64,000 nt of DNA from Anaerolineae bacterium (GCA_022841825.1 JALHQT010000003.1:62001-126000); one strand, 5' to 3'; shown: positions 7,924 to 17,216, counted from the stretch's first letter. Notes: generated by a model not told the origin, from the letters alone. Numbers and translations: made by a program.

Positions 7924-10082
7924 GGGTCGGGCGAGGACTCACTCGCACGCATCTCATGCTTCTTGCCGTTGTGATCGTGCTGCTCGGTTCACAATTCCTC
8001 GTGCAGTGGCAGCTTACCGAGAAGAATGACGACGTGCGCGTCATCAATCTGGCGGGGCGGCAGCGCATGTTGAGCCAGCGCCTGACCAAAGCGGCATTCC
8101 TGATCACCGCCTCCGATGACTCGGCGACCACAGCACGCGCACGGGCGGAACTGAGCGATTCCCTCACGACCTGGCGCGATACCCAACTGGCGCTGCGCCA
8201 GGGCAGCGATGAACTCCAGCTTTCAGGCGACATCAGTCCGGAGATCGCGCGGTTGTTCGTGCAGATCGACCCGGCATTTCAGGCAATGGGTACAGCGGCG
8301 GACTGCCTGCTGCTGCCTGTTCAGGCTTGTGACCAGGCGGCGGCAGTGACGACGATGCTCAACCACGAGGCTGAGTTCCTGACGGGCATGGATGCGATTG
8401 TCCGTCAGTATGAGGACGAAACCTACGACAGCCTGAACGCGGTGCGGCAGTCGATGGTGATCCGGACTGTGCTCACCCTGCTGCTGATCCTCGTCGTCGG
8501 ATATTTTGTCCTTCTGCCTGCGTCACGCAGAATGCTTTTCGCCGTCAACGACCTGCGCGCCACGCAGCAGGCACTGCGCCAAAGCGAAGCGCGTTTGCGT
8601 TCGATGCTCGATTCGCAGACTGCCTACGTCGTGCGTACCGATATGCGGGGCGAGATCACCTTTGTCAATCAGGCATGGCTGAAGGACTTCGGCTGGATGC
8701 CGGAAGCCTGCGTTGGCAGCTCGTCGATGAATTCGATCCTCTCGGAAGACCGCGATAAAACGCGCGAAACCGTCAAAAACTGTCTTCAAAATCCCGGAGA
8801 AGTCTTCCAGATCACGCTGCGCAAGCCGACGCAGGAAGGCGGATTCATGTGGAGCGTCTGGGACTTCACAGCGATCACGAGCGGCAGCGGGATGCCGACC
8901 GAGATCCAGTGCGTTGGCGTTGATGTGACGACGACGGTCGAGATGCAGGCGGCGCTGCTGGAAAGCGAGATGCGCTTTTCGACCGCGTTCATGACCAGCC
9001 CGGTGCCGATGGCGATCACCACCCCCAACGCACAGCAGCCGCTCTTTGTCGAAGTCAATGACACTTATTGTGCGCTGGTCGGCTTCAGCCGAGAGGAGTT
9101 GGTTGGGCAAGGTGTGATCGAACTGGGGATTGCGATTCCCGGAGAAGGACGCGATGCGCGGCAGCGCACGCTCGAGACGGTCGGGCATTATGCCAGCCAA
9201 CCCGGGCAAATCCGCACCAGGACGGGCGAACTGCATGATGTGATCATTTCTGCGCAGCGCAACATGATTGCCGGTAAACAGTATGACAGCACCATTGTGC
9301 TGGATGTGACGGAGCAGAAGCGCAGCGAAGCACTGGCACAGGAGATTAAGCGTCTGACCGCAGGAGTGAAGAAGGAGCAGCAGCACTATGCGCTGGTTCA
9401 GCAGACACTCTCCAAACTCTCGCATGACCTGGGAACACCCCTAACGATGATCTCGACCGCGAAAGATACGCTGGATCGCTATTTCGACAAAATGACGCTC
9501 GACAAACGCCACGAGAAGCTGGAAAGCATTGGGCGGCAGGTTCAGTTCATTCAGGAACTGCTGCGGGATCTGACGCTGGTGGTCAAAGGGAACCTGAAGG
9601 AACGTGAATTCAACCCTCGCCAGATCGACCTGGCGGCGCTCTGCCAGTTGAACGTCGACGAAATCTGCGCCGCCCACCCGGACGGCGCGCGTCTTCGCTT
9701 TGTCAATCGGGTCGGCGACATCTCCGCACAGGTGGATGAAACCCTCATCAGCCGCATCCTGCTCAATCTGCTCACCAATGCGCTTAAGTATTCCCCCGAC
9801 GGCGGCGACGTGACGCTTGAGCTGGCAAAGCAGGCAGACGATACATTTACCCTCCAGGTGCGCGATCAGGGGATGGGGATTCCGGCAAGCGATTTGCCGC
9901 ACATCTTTGAGACCTTTTATCGGGCGGAAGGCGTCGAACAGATCCCGGGCACGGGGCTTGGGCTGAGCATCGTCAAGGACTGCGTCGAGCGCCACCTGGG
10001 GACAATCCGCGTCGAGAGTGAAATCGGCAAAGGGACGACCTTCACCGTCACCCTGCCGCTAGGGGTGCCTGGCAGGCTGTGA
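7896..10082 (+). CDS. membrane sensor histidine kinase, PilJ/NIT-like sensor and two PAS domains
   Basis: A 728-residue kinase. A first membrane helix (about 13-35) is followed by a periplasmic type IV pili/nitrate-sensor-like domain opening with 'INLAGRQRMLSQRLTKAAFL'; a second helix lies near 185-207. Two PAS domains follow (about 230-345 and 355-470), then a coiled linker and the H-box 'LSHDLGTPL' with H510. The catalytic domain has N-box 'NLLTNALKYSP', G1 'DQGMGIP' and G2 'GTGLGLSIVK'. No receiver or regulator gene adjoins, so its partner is elsewhere. The start is uncertain: ATG 7896 or ATG 7908. The stimulus cannot be read from sequence; PilJ-type sensors in other bacteria respond to small anions or pilus contact. 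Confidence 0.85.
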   Translation: MDGCMQADLGVGRGLTRTHLMLLAVVIVLLGSQFLVQWQLTEKNDDVRVINLAGRQRMLSQRLTKAAFLITASDDSATTARARAELSDSLTTWRDTQLALRQGSDELQLSGDISPEIARLFVQIDPAFQAMGTAADCLLLPVQACDQAAAVTTMLNHEAEFLTGMDAIVRQYEDETYDSLNAVRQSMVIRTVLTLLLILVVGYFVLLPASRRMLFAVNDLRATQQALRQSEARLRSMLDSQTAYVVRTDMRGEITFVNQAWLKDFGWMPEACVGSSSMNSILSEDRDKTRETVKNCLQNPGEVFQITLRKPTQEGGFMWSVWDFTAITSGSGMPTEIQCVGVDVTTTVEMQAALLESEMRFSTAFMTSPVPMAITTPNAQQPLFVEVNDTYCALVGFSREELVGQGVIELGIAIPGEGRDARQRTLETVGHYASQPGQIRTRTGELHDVIISAQRNMIAGKQYDSTIVLDVTEQKRSEALAQEIKRLTAGVKKEQQHYALVQQTLSKLSHDLGTPLTMISTAKDTLDRYFDKMTLDKRHEKLESIGRQVQFIQELLRDLTLVVKGNLKEREFNPRQIDLAALCQLNVDEICAAHPDGARLRFVNRVGDISAQVDETLISRILLNLLTNALKYSPDGGDVTLELAKQADDTFTLQVRDQGMGIPASDLPHIFETFYRAEGVEQIPGTGLGLSIVKDCVERHLGTIRVESEIGKGTTFTVTLPLGVPGRL

Positions 10083-10257
10083 CCGCGCCAGCCAGCGCAG
10101 GCAGCTCCATGAGTGCCAGATGAACTTTAACGCGGATACCCCGCATTTTACCCCTCACGCTTAAAACCAACCCTACACGGACTTAAATCCCTCTTCATGT
10201 TGCGTCGCTACGCTTCCCTGTCGTAATCGCGCTGAAGCAGTGCTAGGGAATTCGTTC

Positions 10258-11226
10258 ATGCAGGAAGATGTAGTGAGCATTGTCGCCCCCGTCTCCGCCC
10301 CCGTCGCGTATGGGCGGCAAAATGCTCTGGCGCGATGGTGGAGCCGCCCGCGTAATCGTGAGCTGCTCATGGCGCTGCTCTACAGCAGCCCCGCTCTGAT
10401 CATCTTCTTTCTCTTCACCTACTTCCCATTTGTGCGCGCGATCTGGTTGAGTCTGAACATCACCAACCAGCGCGGCGAACCCGCTGCTTTCAATGGCTTG
10501 GGCTACTACCTGCGTGTCCTCAGCCTGGATGGCAGCGGGCGCACCGATTACCTCCAGAGCATCGGCACCAGCTTCCAATTCACGCTGATGGTCGTGCCGA
10601 CGGTGATCATCATCGCGGTCGGGCTGGCGGTGCTGGCGGCGACCCGTGTGCGCGGCATCCAGTTCTTCCGGCTGATCTTCACCAGCAGCATCGCCATCTC
10701 TCTGGCGAGCGCGGGCGTCATCTGGTCGCTGATCTACAATCCCTCGTCCGGCGCAACGCGCTGGGTGGTCGAACTGCTCAACCTGGGCGTGCCCGGCGTG
10801 CTCAACAGCAACCTGACGACGATCCCGGCAGTCGCCGTGATGAGCGTGTGGTCTGCGCTTGGCTTTAACTTCATCATCGCGCTGGCGGGTTTGCAGGCGA
10901 TCCCGGAAGACCTCTACGAAAGCGCCTCGATTGACGGCGCGGGCGGCTGGCATAAGTTTCGCTTCATCACCCTGCCGCTGCTTTCGCCCACGCTGCTCTT
11001 CCTCGTCATCATCGGCACTATCGGCGCGCTCCAGGCGTTCACGCAGTTCCATCTGCTCATTCCCGACTCGCCGAACACTGTCTTCATCTACGAGACCTTC
11101 CGTGCCTTCTGGTACGACAACCGCTATGGTCTCGCTTCCGCTATGTCGATCATCGTCTTCATCATCCTGATCACGCTGACCATCATCCAGTACCGCACCC
11201 TCGACCAGAGAGTTCATTACCAATGA
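10258..11226 (+). CDS. ABC sugar/glycerophosphate importer permease, MalF/UgpA type
   Basis: A 322-residue inner-membrane permease with about six helices after a basic N-terminal tail. The conserved EAA loop that docks the ATPase is visible as 'YESASIDGAGGWHKFRFITLPLLSPTLLF'-like sequence near 220-250. It is the first gene of a three-gene unit; its stop overlaps the next start (ATGA at 11223-11226). ATG 10258 has AGGGA about 9 bases upstream; an earlier GTG at 10240 lacks a site. No ATP-binding gene adjoins, so a shared MsmX/UgpC-type ATPase must serve it. Confidence 0.88.
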   Translation: MQEDVVSIVAPVSAPVAYGRQNALARWWSRPRNRELLMALLYSSPALIIFFLFTYFPFVRAIWLSLNITNQRGEPAAFNGLGYYLRVLSLDGSGRTDYLQSIGTSFQFTLMVVPTVIIIAVGLAVLAATRVRGIQFFRLIFTSSIAISLASAGVIWSLIYNPSSGATRWVVELLNLGVPGVLNSNLTTIPAVAVMSVWSALGFNFIIALAGLQAIPEDLYESASIDGAGGWHKFRFITLPLLSPTLLFLVIIGTIGALQAFTQFHLLIPDSPNTVFIYETFRAFWYDNRYGLASAMSIIVFIILITLTIIQYRTLDQRVHYQ

Positions 11227-12086
11227 TCGATACCGCAGACCGGCGCGAACGCCCACCCGTCCCCCATTCACTGCCGTACAACACGATGGTCTATGCCCTG
11301 CTGATCATCGCCGCCATCGTGCTGATGTCGCCGCTGCTGTTCGCGCTTTCCATCTCGGTTCAGGGTCCGACGATGGACCCGCGCTTCATCCCGCGCGACC
11401 TCACGACTCTTGATTTCGCCATCTTCGCGCGTGTCTTCGAGGATGAGCCGATCATCAGCCGCTGGATTCTCAATTCGTTCGTGGTCGCCAGCGGGGTGAC
11501 GCTGGGCGTGGTCGTCACCTCGGCGCTCTTCGCCTATGTGCTGGCATACTTCAGCTTTCCTGGTAAGGCGCTGCTGCTGTTCGTGGCGCTGGGGTCGTTG
11601 ATGGTGCCGTTTGAGGCGACGCTCATCCCCAACTATCTGCTGGTGGCGAGCTGGGGTTGGACGAACTCGTATCAGGGCTTAATCCTGCCGTTCATCGCCA
11701 GCGGCTTCGGCATCTTCCTGATGCGGCAGTACTTTTTGACGCTGCCGCGCGAACTCTATGACGCCGCGCTGGTCGATGGGTGCAGCCGCTTCCGCTACCT
11801 GTGGATGATCCTGCTGCCGCTTTCGCGCCCTGCCATCGCCACACTGGCGGTCTACACCTTCCTGAGTACCTGGAATCAATTCTATTGGCCCCTGCTGGTG
11901 ACCAGCGCCACCGAATGGCGCACCACGCAGGTGGGGATCACCATCTTCCGCAATTTTGAGGGTGGGGTGGTCTACAACACGCAAATGGCAGCCACGTTGA
12001 TCGTGATGCTGCCCACCCTGGTGTTATTAGTCCTGGGGCAGCGCCAGCTCGTCAGTGGTCTGACGTCCGGCGCGCTCAAGGGGTAA
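11223..12086 (+). CDS. ABC sugar/glycerophosphate importer permease, MalG/UgpE type
   Basis: A 287-residue permease with six predicted helices and the docking loop 'LPRELYDAALVDGCSRFRYL' (about 178-197), typical of the MalG/UgpE subunit. The phrase 'FIASGFGIFLMRQYF' just before it is typical of the family. Its ATG overlaps the stop of the MalF-type gene by 4 bases, giving translational coupling, and the binding-protein gene begins 36 bases later. Together the two permeases form the heterodimeric channel. Confidence 0.88.
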   Translation: MIDTADRRERPPVPHSLPYNTMVYALLIIAAIVLMSPLLFALSISVQGPTMDPRFIPRDLTTLDFAIFARVFEDEPIISRWILNSFVVASGVTLGVVVTSALFAYVLAYFSFPGKALLLFVALGSLMVPFEATLIPNYLLVASWGWTNSYQGLILPFIASGFGIFLMRQYFLTLPRELYDAALVDGCSRFRYLWMILLPLSRPAIATLAVYTFLSTWNQFYWPLLVTSATEWRTTQVGITIFRNFEGGVVYNTQMAATLIVMLPTLVLLVLGQRQLVSGLTSGALKG

Positions 12087-12122
12087 TAAGCGAATTTTGT
12101 CCTGTCTTTGGAGGAAGCCTGA

Positions 12123-13556
12123 ATGAAGAAGGTCCGTGTCGCCGTCCTCTCGTCGCTGATCGCCGTCCTGATGGTCGCGCTCAGCCTGGTCGTTTCGCCG
12201 TTGGCATTTGCGCAGCAGGCAACGCCCGTCCCCGCCCCGACGATCACCCCTGTTCCTCCGGTCGCCCGTCCGGAAGGCTCGACGGAAGTCGTCTTCTGGT
12301 ACGGTCTGGGTGGCAACCTGGGCAACGTCGTCCAGGAAGTCGTCAACATGTACAACACCAGCCAGAGCACCTACTACATCAACGCAGTCTTCCAGTCCAG
12401 CTACGATGACACCATCAACAAGATCAACGCAGGTCTGGCGAGTGGTGATCTCCCCGACCTGGCGCAGATCTTCGAAGCCGGTTCGCAGCGTATGATCGAC
12501 TCCGGCGCTATCGTGCCCGTGCAGACGCTGTTTGAACGCGATGGCATGATGGACGTGGTCGAGGATATGGAACCCGCAGTGCGCGCCAACTACGAAATCA
12601 ATGGCACGCTCTACTCGGCTCCCTTCAATTCTTCGACCGCGATGCTCTACGTCAACCGCGCTGCCTTCGCAGAAGCCGGTCTCGATCCCGATCAGGCGCT
12701 GGTCACCTACGACGATGTCGCCGAATATGCCCGCGCGCTGACCGTGCGTGATGCTGCTGGCACCGTCACCCGCTATGGTCTGGCGGTCTATGCCGAAGGC
12801 TGGTTCCTCGAACAGATCCACGCCGTCCACGATGCGCCCATCGGTCTGCCCGCGAACGGTCGCGAAGGCGAACGCATGACCGAATACGCATACAATGGCG
12901 AGGTCGGTGTGACCTGGGTCGAATTCCTCAAGGGTTTGGTTGACGAAGGCGTCGCCGTTTACTACGGTCCGGCGTCGGGCGGCAGCGGCGCGGCAGCGTC
13001 GGCGTTCGTCAACAACCAGGCGGCGATGCACTTCAGCAGCATCGCCTCGCTGCGTGGTCTCGTCTCCAGCGCGGCAGGCGCGGGCGCGGGTGTCGATGTC
13101 GGCACGCTCTACATGCCCCGCGCTGAAGGCGCAGATGGCAAGACCATCGTCGGCGGCGCGTCGCTGTGGATTACCAACGTCGGCACGCCCGAAGCGCAGG
13201 AAGGCGCGTGGGACTTCATCAAGTACTCGCTCCAACCCGAAGTCCAGGCGTTCTGGGCTGCCAACACCGGCTACTACCCCGTCGTCCAGGCGTCGTATGA
13301 AGACCCGGTGATGCAGGAAGCGCTCGTCAACTTCCCGCAGTTCCAGGTCGCCATCGACCAGATCCGCCTGACCGACATCACCAGCGCCAACACCGCGCAC
13401 GTGTCGGGCATCTTCGTCCCGTATCGTACGCACTATGTCGAAGCGTTCGACCGCTACATGCGCGGCGAATTCGCGACGGCGCAGGAAGCGCTCGACGCGG
13501 CGGTCGCTATCTCCAACGAACAGCTCACCGAGTACAACCTGACTGCTGGCGGCTAA
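12123..13556 (+). CDS. extracellular solute-binding protein, UgpB-like (family 1)
   Basis: A 477-residue secreted binding protein. The N-terminal signal (residues 1-35, ending 'PLAFAQ') is followed by a Pro/Thr spacer probably leading to the cell surface. The mature part opens 'VVFWYGLGGNLGNVVQEVV' and has 'LPDLAQIFEAGSQRMIDSG' and 'SAPFNSSTAMLYVNRAAFAEAGLDP', a pattern matching UgpB (sn-glycerol 3-phosphate or glycerophosphodiesters) better than maltose-binding proteins. GGAGG lies 8 bases before ATG 12123. Having the binding protein last, after both permeases, is less usual. It probably captures a sugar or glycerophosphodiester; the ligand is not certain. Confidence 0.82.
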   Translation: MKKVRVAVLSSLIAVLMVALSLVVSPLAFAQQATPVPAPTITPVPPVARPEGSTEVVFWYGLGGNLGNVVQEVVNMYNTSQSTYYINAVFQSSYDDTINKINAGLASGDLPDLAQIFEAGSQRMIDSGAIVPVQTLFERDGMMDVVEDMEPAVRANYEINGTLYSAPFNSSTAMLYVNRAAFAEAGLDPDQALVTYDDVAEYARALTVRDAAGTVTRYGLAVYAEGWFLEQIHAVHDAPIGLPANGREGERMTEYAYNGEVGVTWVEFLKGLVDEGVAVYYGPASGGSGAAASAFVNNQAAMHFSSIASLRGLVSSAAGAGAGVDVGTLYMPRAEGADGKTIVGGASLWITNVGTPEAQEGAWDFIKYSLQPEVQAFWAANTGYYPVVQASYEDPVMQEALVNFPQFQVAIDQIRLTDITSANTAHVSGIFVPYRTHYVEAFDRYMRGEFATAQEALDAAVAISNEQLTEYNLTAGG

Positions 13557-13573
13557 CGCAGAGATCACAAAGC

Positions 13574-13647
13574 GTAGGGGCGACCCATGGGTCGCCCCTA
13601 CAACCATGTGATGTGTAATGTCGGGGCGACCCATGAGTCGCCCCGAC
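13574..13647. repeat. two tandem GTAGGGGCGACCC palindromes
   Basis: Bases 13574-13601 form a perfect 28-base palindrome (GTAGGGGCGACCC/ATGGGTCGCCCCTAC). A second, near-perfect copy lies at 13620-13647 (GTCGGGGCGACCC...GTCGCCCCGAC). They sit just after the binding-protein gene and may end its transcript, but the lack of a T tract and the recurrence at other loci (36.8, 51.0 kb) mark a mobile or REP-like repeat family. Confidence 0.75.
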
Positions 13648-13693
13648 AGACGATGTCGATGTTTTCACAACGTGCCTCCACCCCCAAGAAATC

Positions 13694-14380
13694 ATGACCC
13701 CACACTACACCTACCATGTTGGCGAAAAGTTCCACGAAGATGGCTCCGTCCGCACCTATCCTGGCGCGACGGTCATCTGCTTCGCGTCGCCGGACGATGC
13801 GATCTACCAGGCGGGCGAAGGCTTGCAGGCAGATCTGCTCGTGCAGCCTTACGGCGGCAAGTTCGCGCTGCTGCCGCCATCCAGCTTTCATATGACGGTT
13901 TTTTCGCTCATCCTGGACGCCAAACGCATCCCGTCCGAGTGGTCGGATCAGATGCGGCTCGATTCCAGCCTGGCGCTTATGGACAGCTTTTTCATCAAGA
14001 TGACGGCGACCGTGCCGCCACCTGCGCAGCTCCGCATGTGCATGACGTGGATCGGTGGGCGCGGCTTGAGCTTCCGCCTCAGCCCGGCGGACGAGGCGAC
14101 CTATCTCGCACTGCGGGAGTATCGCCAGCGCCTCTCGCAGGCGACGGGCGTGCGCCATCCCGATTTTGACACCTACGAGTATCATCTCACGCTGGCGTAT
14201 CAACTCCAGGTGCTGACGCCGGATGAGGAAGCTGCCTTCCGCGCATGGCGTGACGCTCAGGGCGAGCGGCTGCGCTGCGAAATCGGCGTCTTCGCGACTC
14301 CCGCGCCGATGCTGACGTTCTTCGACGACATGTTTCGTTTTGTGCCTACCGATGAACGCGCCAGCCTGAGCACGCGCTAG
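13694..14380 (+). CDS. DUF1868 protein, 2H phosphoesterase superfamily
   Basis: A 228-residue soluble protein with two H-x-T motifs, H66-M-T68 ('SSFHMTVF') and H164-L-T166 ('YEYHLTLAY'), about 98 residues apart. This is the hallmark of the 2H (LigT/cyclic phosphodiesterase) superfamily, and the segment 'YPGATVICF' plus the spacing fit DUF1868. Relatives act on 2',3'-cyclic or 2'-5' phosphodiesters in RNA or nucleotides; the substrate here is unknown. It follows the palindrome pair and stands alone. The start has only a weak ribosome-binding site. Confidence 0.75.
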   Translation: MTPHYTYHVGEKFHEDGSVRTYPGATVICFASPDDAIYQAGEGLQADLLVQPYGGKFALLPPSSFHMTVFSLILDAKRIPSEWSDQMRLDSSLALMDSFFIKMTATVPPPAQLRMCMTWIGGRGLSFRLSPADEATYLALREYRQRLSQATGVRHPDFDTYEYHLTLAYQLQVLTPDEEAAFRAWRDAQGERLRCEIGVFATPAPMLTFFDDMFRFVPTDERASLSTR

Positions 14381-14449
14381 GGAACAATTCCTCCATATCC
14401 ATCGTCTGCATTTCAGATGACAATAGCATCATTGGAAAAGGAGCTTCCC

Positions 14450-15916
14450 ATGCGACGATGGATATTCGCTTTCACCCTGATCGCCGCCGCCGCGTTCGGT
14501 GCCTTCGCTCTGCTTGCGCCCGCGCCGGTCGAAGCGCAGGACACGCCGGATGGCACGCGCGAAGGCGTCAGCCTGACCATCTACAATCAGGGAACCGCGC
14601 TGGTGCAGGATCGGCGCACCTTCACGCTGGAGCAGGGCGTCAGCACGCTCGACTTCACCGATGTCGCCTCTGGCATCGACCCCACCTCCGTCTCCTTCAA
14701 TTCGCTGACGGACCCACTGGGTACGGTCGTCCTCGAACAGAACTACGTATATGACCTTGTCGATACCTTTGCGTTGATCAACCGTTTTATCGACCAATCG
14801 ATTGAAGTCATCACGACCGACGGCACGACCTATCGCGGCGTGCTCCTCAGCGGCAACGGCGGCTTGATCCTGCGCGAAGATGACGGGCAGGTTGTTGTCA
14901 TCGCCCAGGAACATGTGCGCGACATTCGCTTTCCAGAACTGCCCGGCGGCTTGATCACGCGACCGACCCTGCGCTGGCTGCTCGACAGTGCGGCGGGCGG
15001 GCAGCAGCAGGTCGAACTGACGTACCTGACGGGCGGCATGTCGTGGACGGCGGATTACACGCTGCTGGTTGCGGCGGGCAATACGTCGCTCGACCTCAAC
15101 GGCTGGATCACGCTCAACAACACCAGCGGCGCGGGCTATAGCGATGCGCAGGTGAAGCTGGTCGCGGGCGATGTCAATCGCCTGCCAGAGCCGCAGGTCA
15201 TGATGGACGCGATGGTAGCGCAGGCGGCTGTGCCGATGGAGGCGGAGCGCGGCGTGGAGCAGCGTGAGTTCTTCGAGTACCAGCTTTACGAGATCAGCCG
15301 CCCGGTCACGGTCGCGGACAACGAGACCAAGCAGGTCGAGTTCGTCACTGGCGCGGACATCGCCGCCAACACATTCTATGTGTACGAGGGTGCGGGCGCG
15401 TTCTACGGCTACTTCGGTCCCATCGTCGATCAGTTTTATGTGCAGACGGGCATCAACGACGTGCAGAACTTTCTTGAGTTCAGCACCGGCGAAGAGAGCG
15501 GCTTGGGCGCGGATTTGCCCGCCGGGCGCGTGCGCGTCTACCAGGAAGACATCGATGGGGCGGCGCTGCTGATCGGCGAAAACACGATTGACCACACGCC
15601 CGAAGGCGAAAGTGTGCGCATCTACCTCGGCAACGCCTTCGACCTGGTTGGCGAGCGCACACAAACCGACTTCCGGTTGGTTGGCAGCAATGTGGTCGAG
15701 GAGACCTTCGAGATTCGCCTGCGCAACCGCAAGGACGACGAAAGCGTCGAAATCCGCGTGCCGGAGCATCTCTACCGCTGGAGCAACTGGGAAATCATCA
15801 GCAACTCGCTGCCCTTCACCCAGCTCAACAGCAGCACGATTGAGTTCCGACCTGTGGTCGAACCCGGCGCGGAACTCGTGCTGACGTATACGGTGCGCTA
15901 TACCTTCCCGCAGTAG
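14450..15916 (+). CDS. secreted DUF4139-domain protein
   Basis: A 488-residue protein with a signal peptide (about 1-29, ending 'PVEAQ'). The remainder is beta-rich: 'SLTIYNQGTALVQDRRTF' near the start, a central 'GGMSWTADYTLLV' and a C-terminal 'IPxHLYRWSNWEI...VLTYTVRYTFP'-type strand pattern typical of DUF4139. The family is widespread in envelope proteins; no enzymatic role is established. ATG 14450 has AAAAGGAG about 6 bases upstream; an in-frame start at 14417 has none. The next gene is convergent 8 bases away. Confidence 0.75.
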   Translation: MRRWIFAFTLIAAAAFGAFALLAPAPVEAQDTPDGTREGVSLTIYNQGTALVQDRRTFTLEQGVSTLDFTDVASGIDPTSVSFNSLTDPLGTVVLEQNYVYDLVDTFALINRFIDQSIEVITTDGTTYRGVLLSGNGGLILREDDGQVVVIAQEHVRDIRFPELPGGLITRPTLRWLLDSAAGGQQQVELTYLTGGMSWTADYTLLVAAGNTSLDLNGWITLNNTSGAGYSDAQVKLVAGDVNRLPEPQVMMDAMVAQAAVPMEAERGVEQREFFEYQLYEISRPVTVADNETKQVEFVTGADIAANTFYVYEGAGAFYGYFGPIVDQFYVQTGINDVQNFLEFSTGEESGLGADLPAGRVRVYQEDIDGAALLIGENTIDHTPEGESVRIYLGNAFDLVGERTQTDFRLVGSNVVEETFEIRLRNRKDDESVEIRVPEHLYRWSNWEIISNSLPFTQLNSSTIEFRPVVEPGAELVLTYTVRYTFPQ

Positions 15917-15924
15917 CGCACTAG

Positions 15925-16449
15925 TTAATTCGCTTCCGGCACGCCCATTGGGATGCCGCGCATTCCACGGTCGATCTCCCAGGGGTAGACGATGTAAGCA
16001 TCCGTCGTCGCCCCGTAAAAGCTCGGCTTATCCTTGGTGAAGAGTGAGCGATAGGGGTTGAAGTGCAGGACACAGGTGAAGGGCGTGCCGCCCGCGCCAA
16101 CCACGCGCTCGCGCACCGAGATGCTGGTGCGCCCGCTGCCCCATACGTCGTCCACCAGCAGCAGCTTGCGATCTGCCAGCAGGCTGTCGTCCGGGAACTG
16201 GATGAAGCTCGGCAGCGCCATCAATCCGACGGCAGCTTTCGCCGGAAAATCGACTGCCGCCGTCAGCAGATGATAGATGCCGAGCGCTTCCGCCAGCAGT
16301 CCCCCCGGAATGATGCCGCCGCGCGTGATCATCACCATGCCGTCAAACGCACCGACCGCGCGAATCTGCGGCACAAGCATGTCGATCAGCTTATCGACAT
16401 CCTCCCAGGTCAAGACCTCGTGGCGGGGTGGTCCTCCCGTTTCGTACAT
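15925..16449 (-). CDS. type I phosphoribosyltransferase
   Basis: A 174-residue cytosolic enzyme of the type I PRTase fold. The PRPP-binding loop is 'LLLVDDVWGSGRTS' (about 92-105), with an upstream 'VMITRGGIIPGGLLAEAL' that forms the pyrophosphate loop. These suggest purine salvage (xanthine/hypoxanthine-guanine type) or a PRTase-like regulator. ATG 16449 has AGGGAGA upstream on its strand; in-frame codons further upstream lack a site. The family is clear, the base specificity is not. Confidence 0.78.
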   Translation of the reverse strand: MYETGGPPRHEVLTWEDVDKLIDMLVPQIRAVGAFDGMVMITRGGIIPGGLLAEALGIYHLLTAAVDFPAKAAVGLMALPSFIQFPDDSLLADRKLLLVDDVWGSGRTSISVRERVVGAGGTPFTCVLHFNPYRSLFTKDKPSFYGATTDAYIVYPWEIDRGMRGIPMGVPEAN

Positions 16450-16568
16450 GGCGTTAATCTCCCTGTGGTTTAGGCGCGAAGTGCGGCGTGCACGGGTTGC
16501 GAGCTTATTTCGCTCCTGGGGGGAGATTATAGGGAGCTTGTGACAATGGGTCAACTGGGGGAGATGAA

Positions 16569-16596
16569 ACCGGGACGCGCTGCGGGTCGTCCCGGT
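16569..16596 (-). terminator. hairpin after the Usp-like gene
   Basis: ACCGGGACG and CGTCCCGGT pair across a 10-base loop, 14 bases beyond the stop of the Usp-like gene on the minus strand, and are followed by TTTC. This is a plausible intrinsic terminator with a short U tract. Confidence 0.5.
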
Positions 16597-16609
16597 GTGC
16601 GTGCGCCTC

Positions 16610-17044
16610 TCAGCCTACTGCGACTTCAAACGTGCGCAGGTGATGATGGTTCGCTTCCAGATCATGTTCCAGGCGACGGATATGGCGACGATGCGCAAAG
16701 GGCAGCAGATCGCCGGGGATATGTGCATACACTGTGTCGGCGTCCAGGGCATCCGCCGCTTCGTTGACCGCCGCGTCAAAATCGCTGTAGGCGAAGACGC
16801 GGGTCGTCAGGGCGACGCCGTGCCTGCCTGCGATGGCAGCGTACGCCTCAAGTTCCTCGCATTCCGTCTCGCTGAAGTTGTAATGCTCGACATCGATGTT
16901 CGCCAGCGTCACATGCGACTGGGGCAGCAGCAGCGCCAGGACAACCGAACCGCCGCGCGCAGAGGCATCCTTGCAAGCCAGTTCCAACGCGGCAAGCGTC
17001 CACTTGTGGTCATCCATCTGCACCATCATGACAGGAGCGTTCAT
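16610..17044 (-). CDS. universal stress protein-like (UspA fold) protein
   Basis: A 144-residue single-domain protein. It opens with 'PVMMVQMDDHKWTLAALELACKDA' (beta strand, then a long helix after an acidic pair), as in Usp proteins, followed by alternating strands and helices. The ATP-binding GxxGx9GS motif of many Usp proteins is not evident, so it may belong to the non-ATP branch. ATG 17044 has GAGGGGAAATG upstream; an earlier start (17062) has none. No partner gene adjoins. Confidence 0.55.
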   Translation of the reverse strand: MNAPVMMVQMDDHKWTLAALELACKDASARGGSVVLALLLPQSHVTLANIDVEHYNFSETECEELEAYAAIAGRHGVALTTRVFAYSDFDAAVNEAADALDADTVYAHIPGDLLPFAHRRHIRRLEHDLEANHHHLRTFEVAVG

Positions 17045-17178
17045 AAGTTCATTTCCCCTCAATTCACATCACAGGCTTAATGTAGTGCCTATTCTGGAAA
17101 TTGTAACCAGGGAAATACGCGATTTCTTGTCAGTTTCGTACAAACTGCACATGAAAATTCGATGTCGTGAGGGAGGGT

Positions 17179-17202
17179 GTGGGCAGATTGCCGTCTGCCC
17201 AC
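17179..17202 (-). terminator. hairpin after the P5C dehydrogenase gene
   Basis: GTGGGCAG and CTGCCCAC pair perfectly across an 8-base loop, 15 bases past the dehydrogenase stop. There is no U tract, so it may instead be a dispersed repeat. Confidence 0.4.
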
Positions 17203-17216
17203 AGGAAGGTGCTGCC

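Noticed and set aside
12027-13634. Minus-strand open frame (535 codons) opposite the binding-protein gene
   Set aside because: It mirrors a gene with a clear signal peptide and UgpB motifs, and its own translation has no recognisable domain.
14429-15769. Minus-strand open frame (446 codons) opposite the DUF4139 gene
   Set aside because: Same reasoning: shadow of a supported gene with atypical composition.
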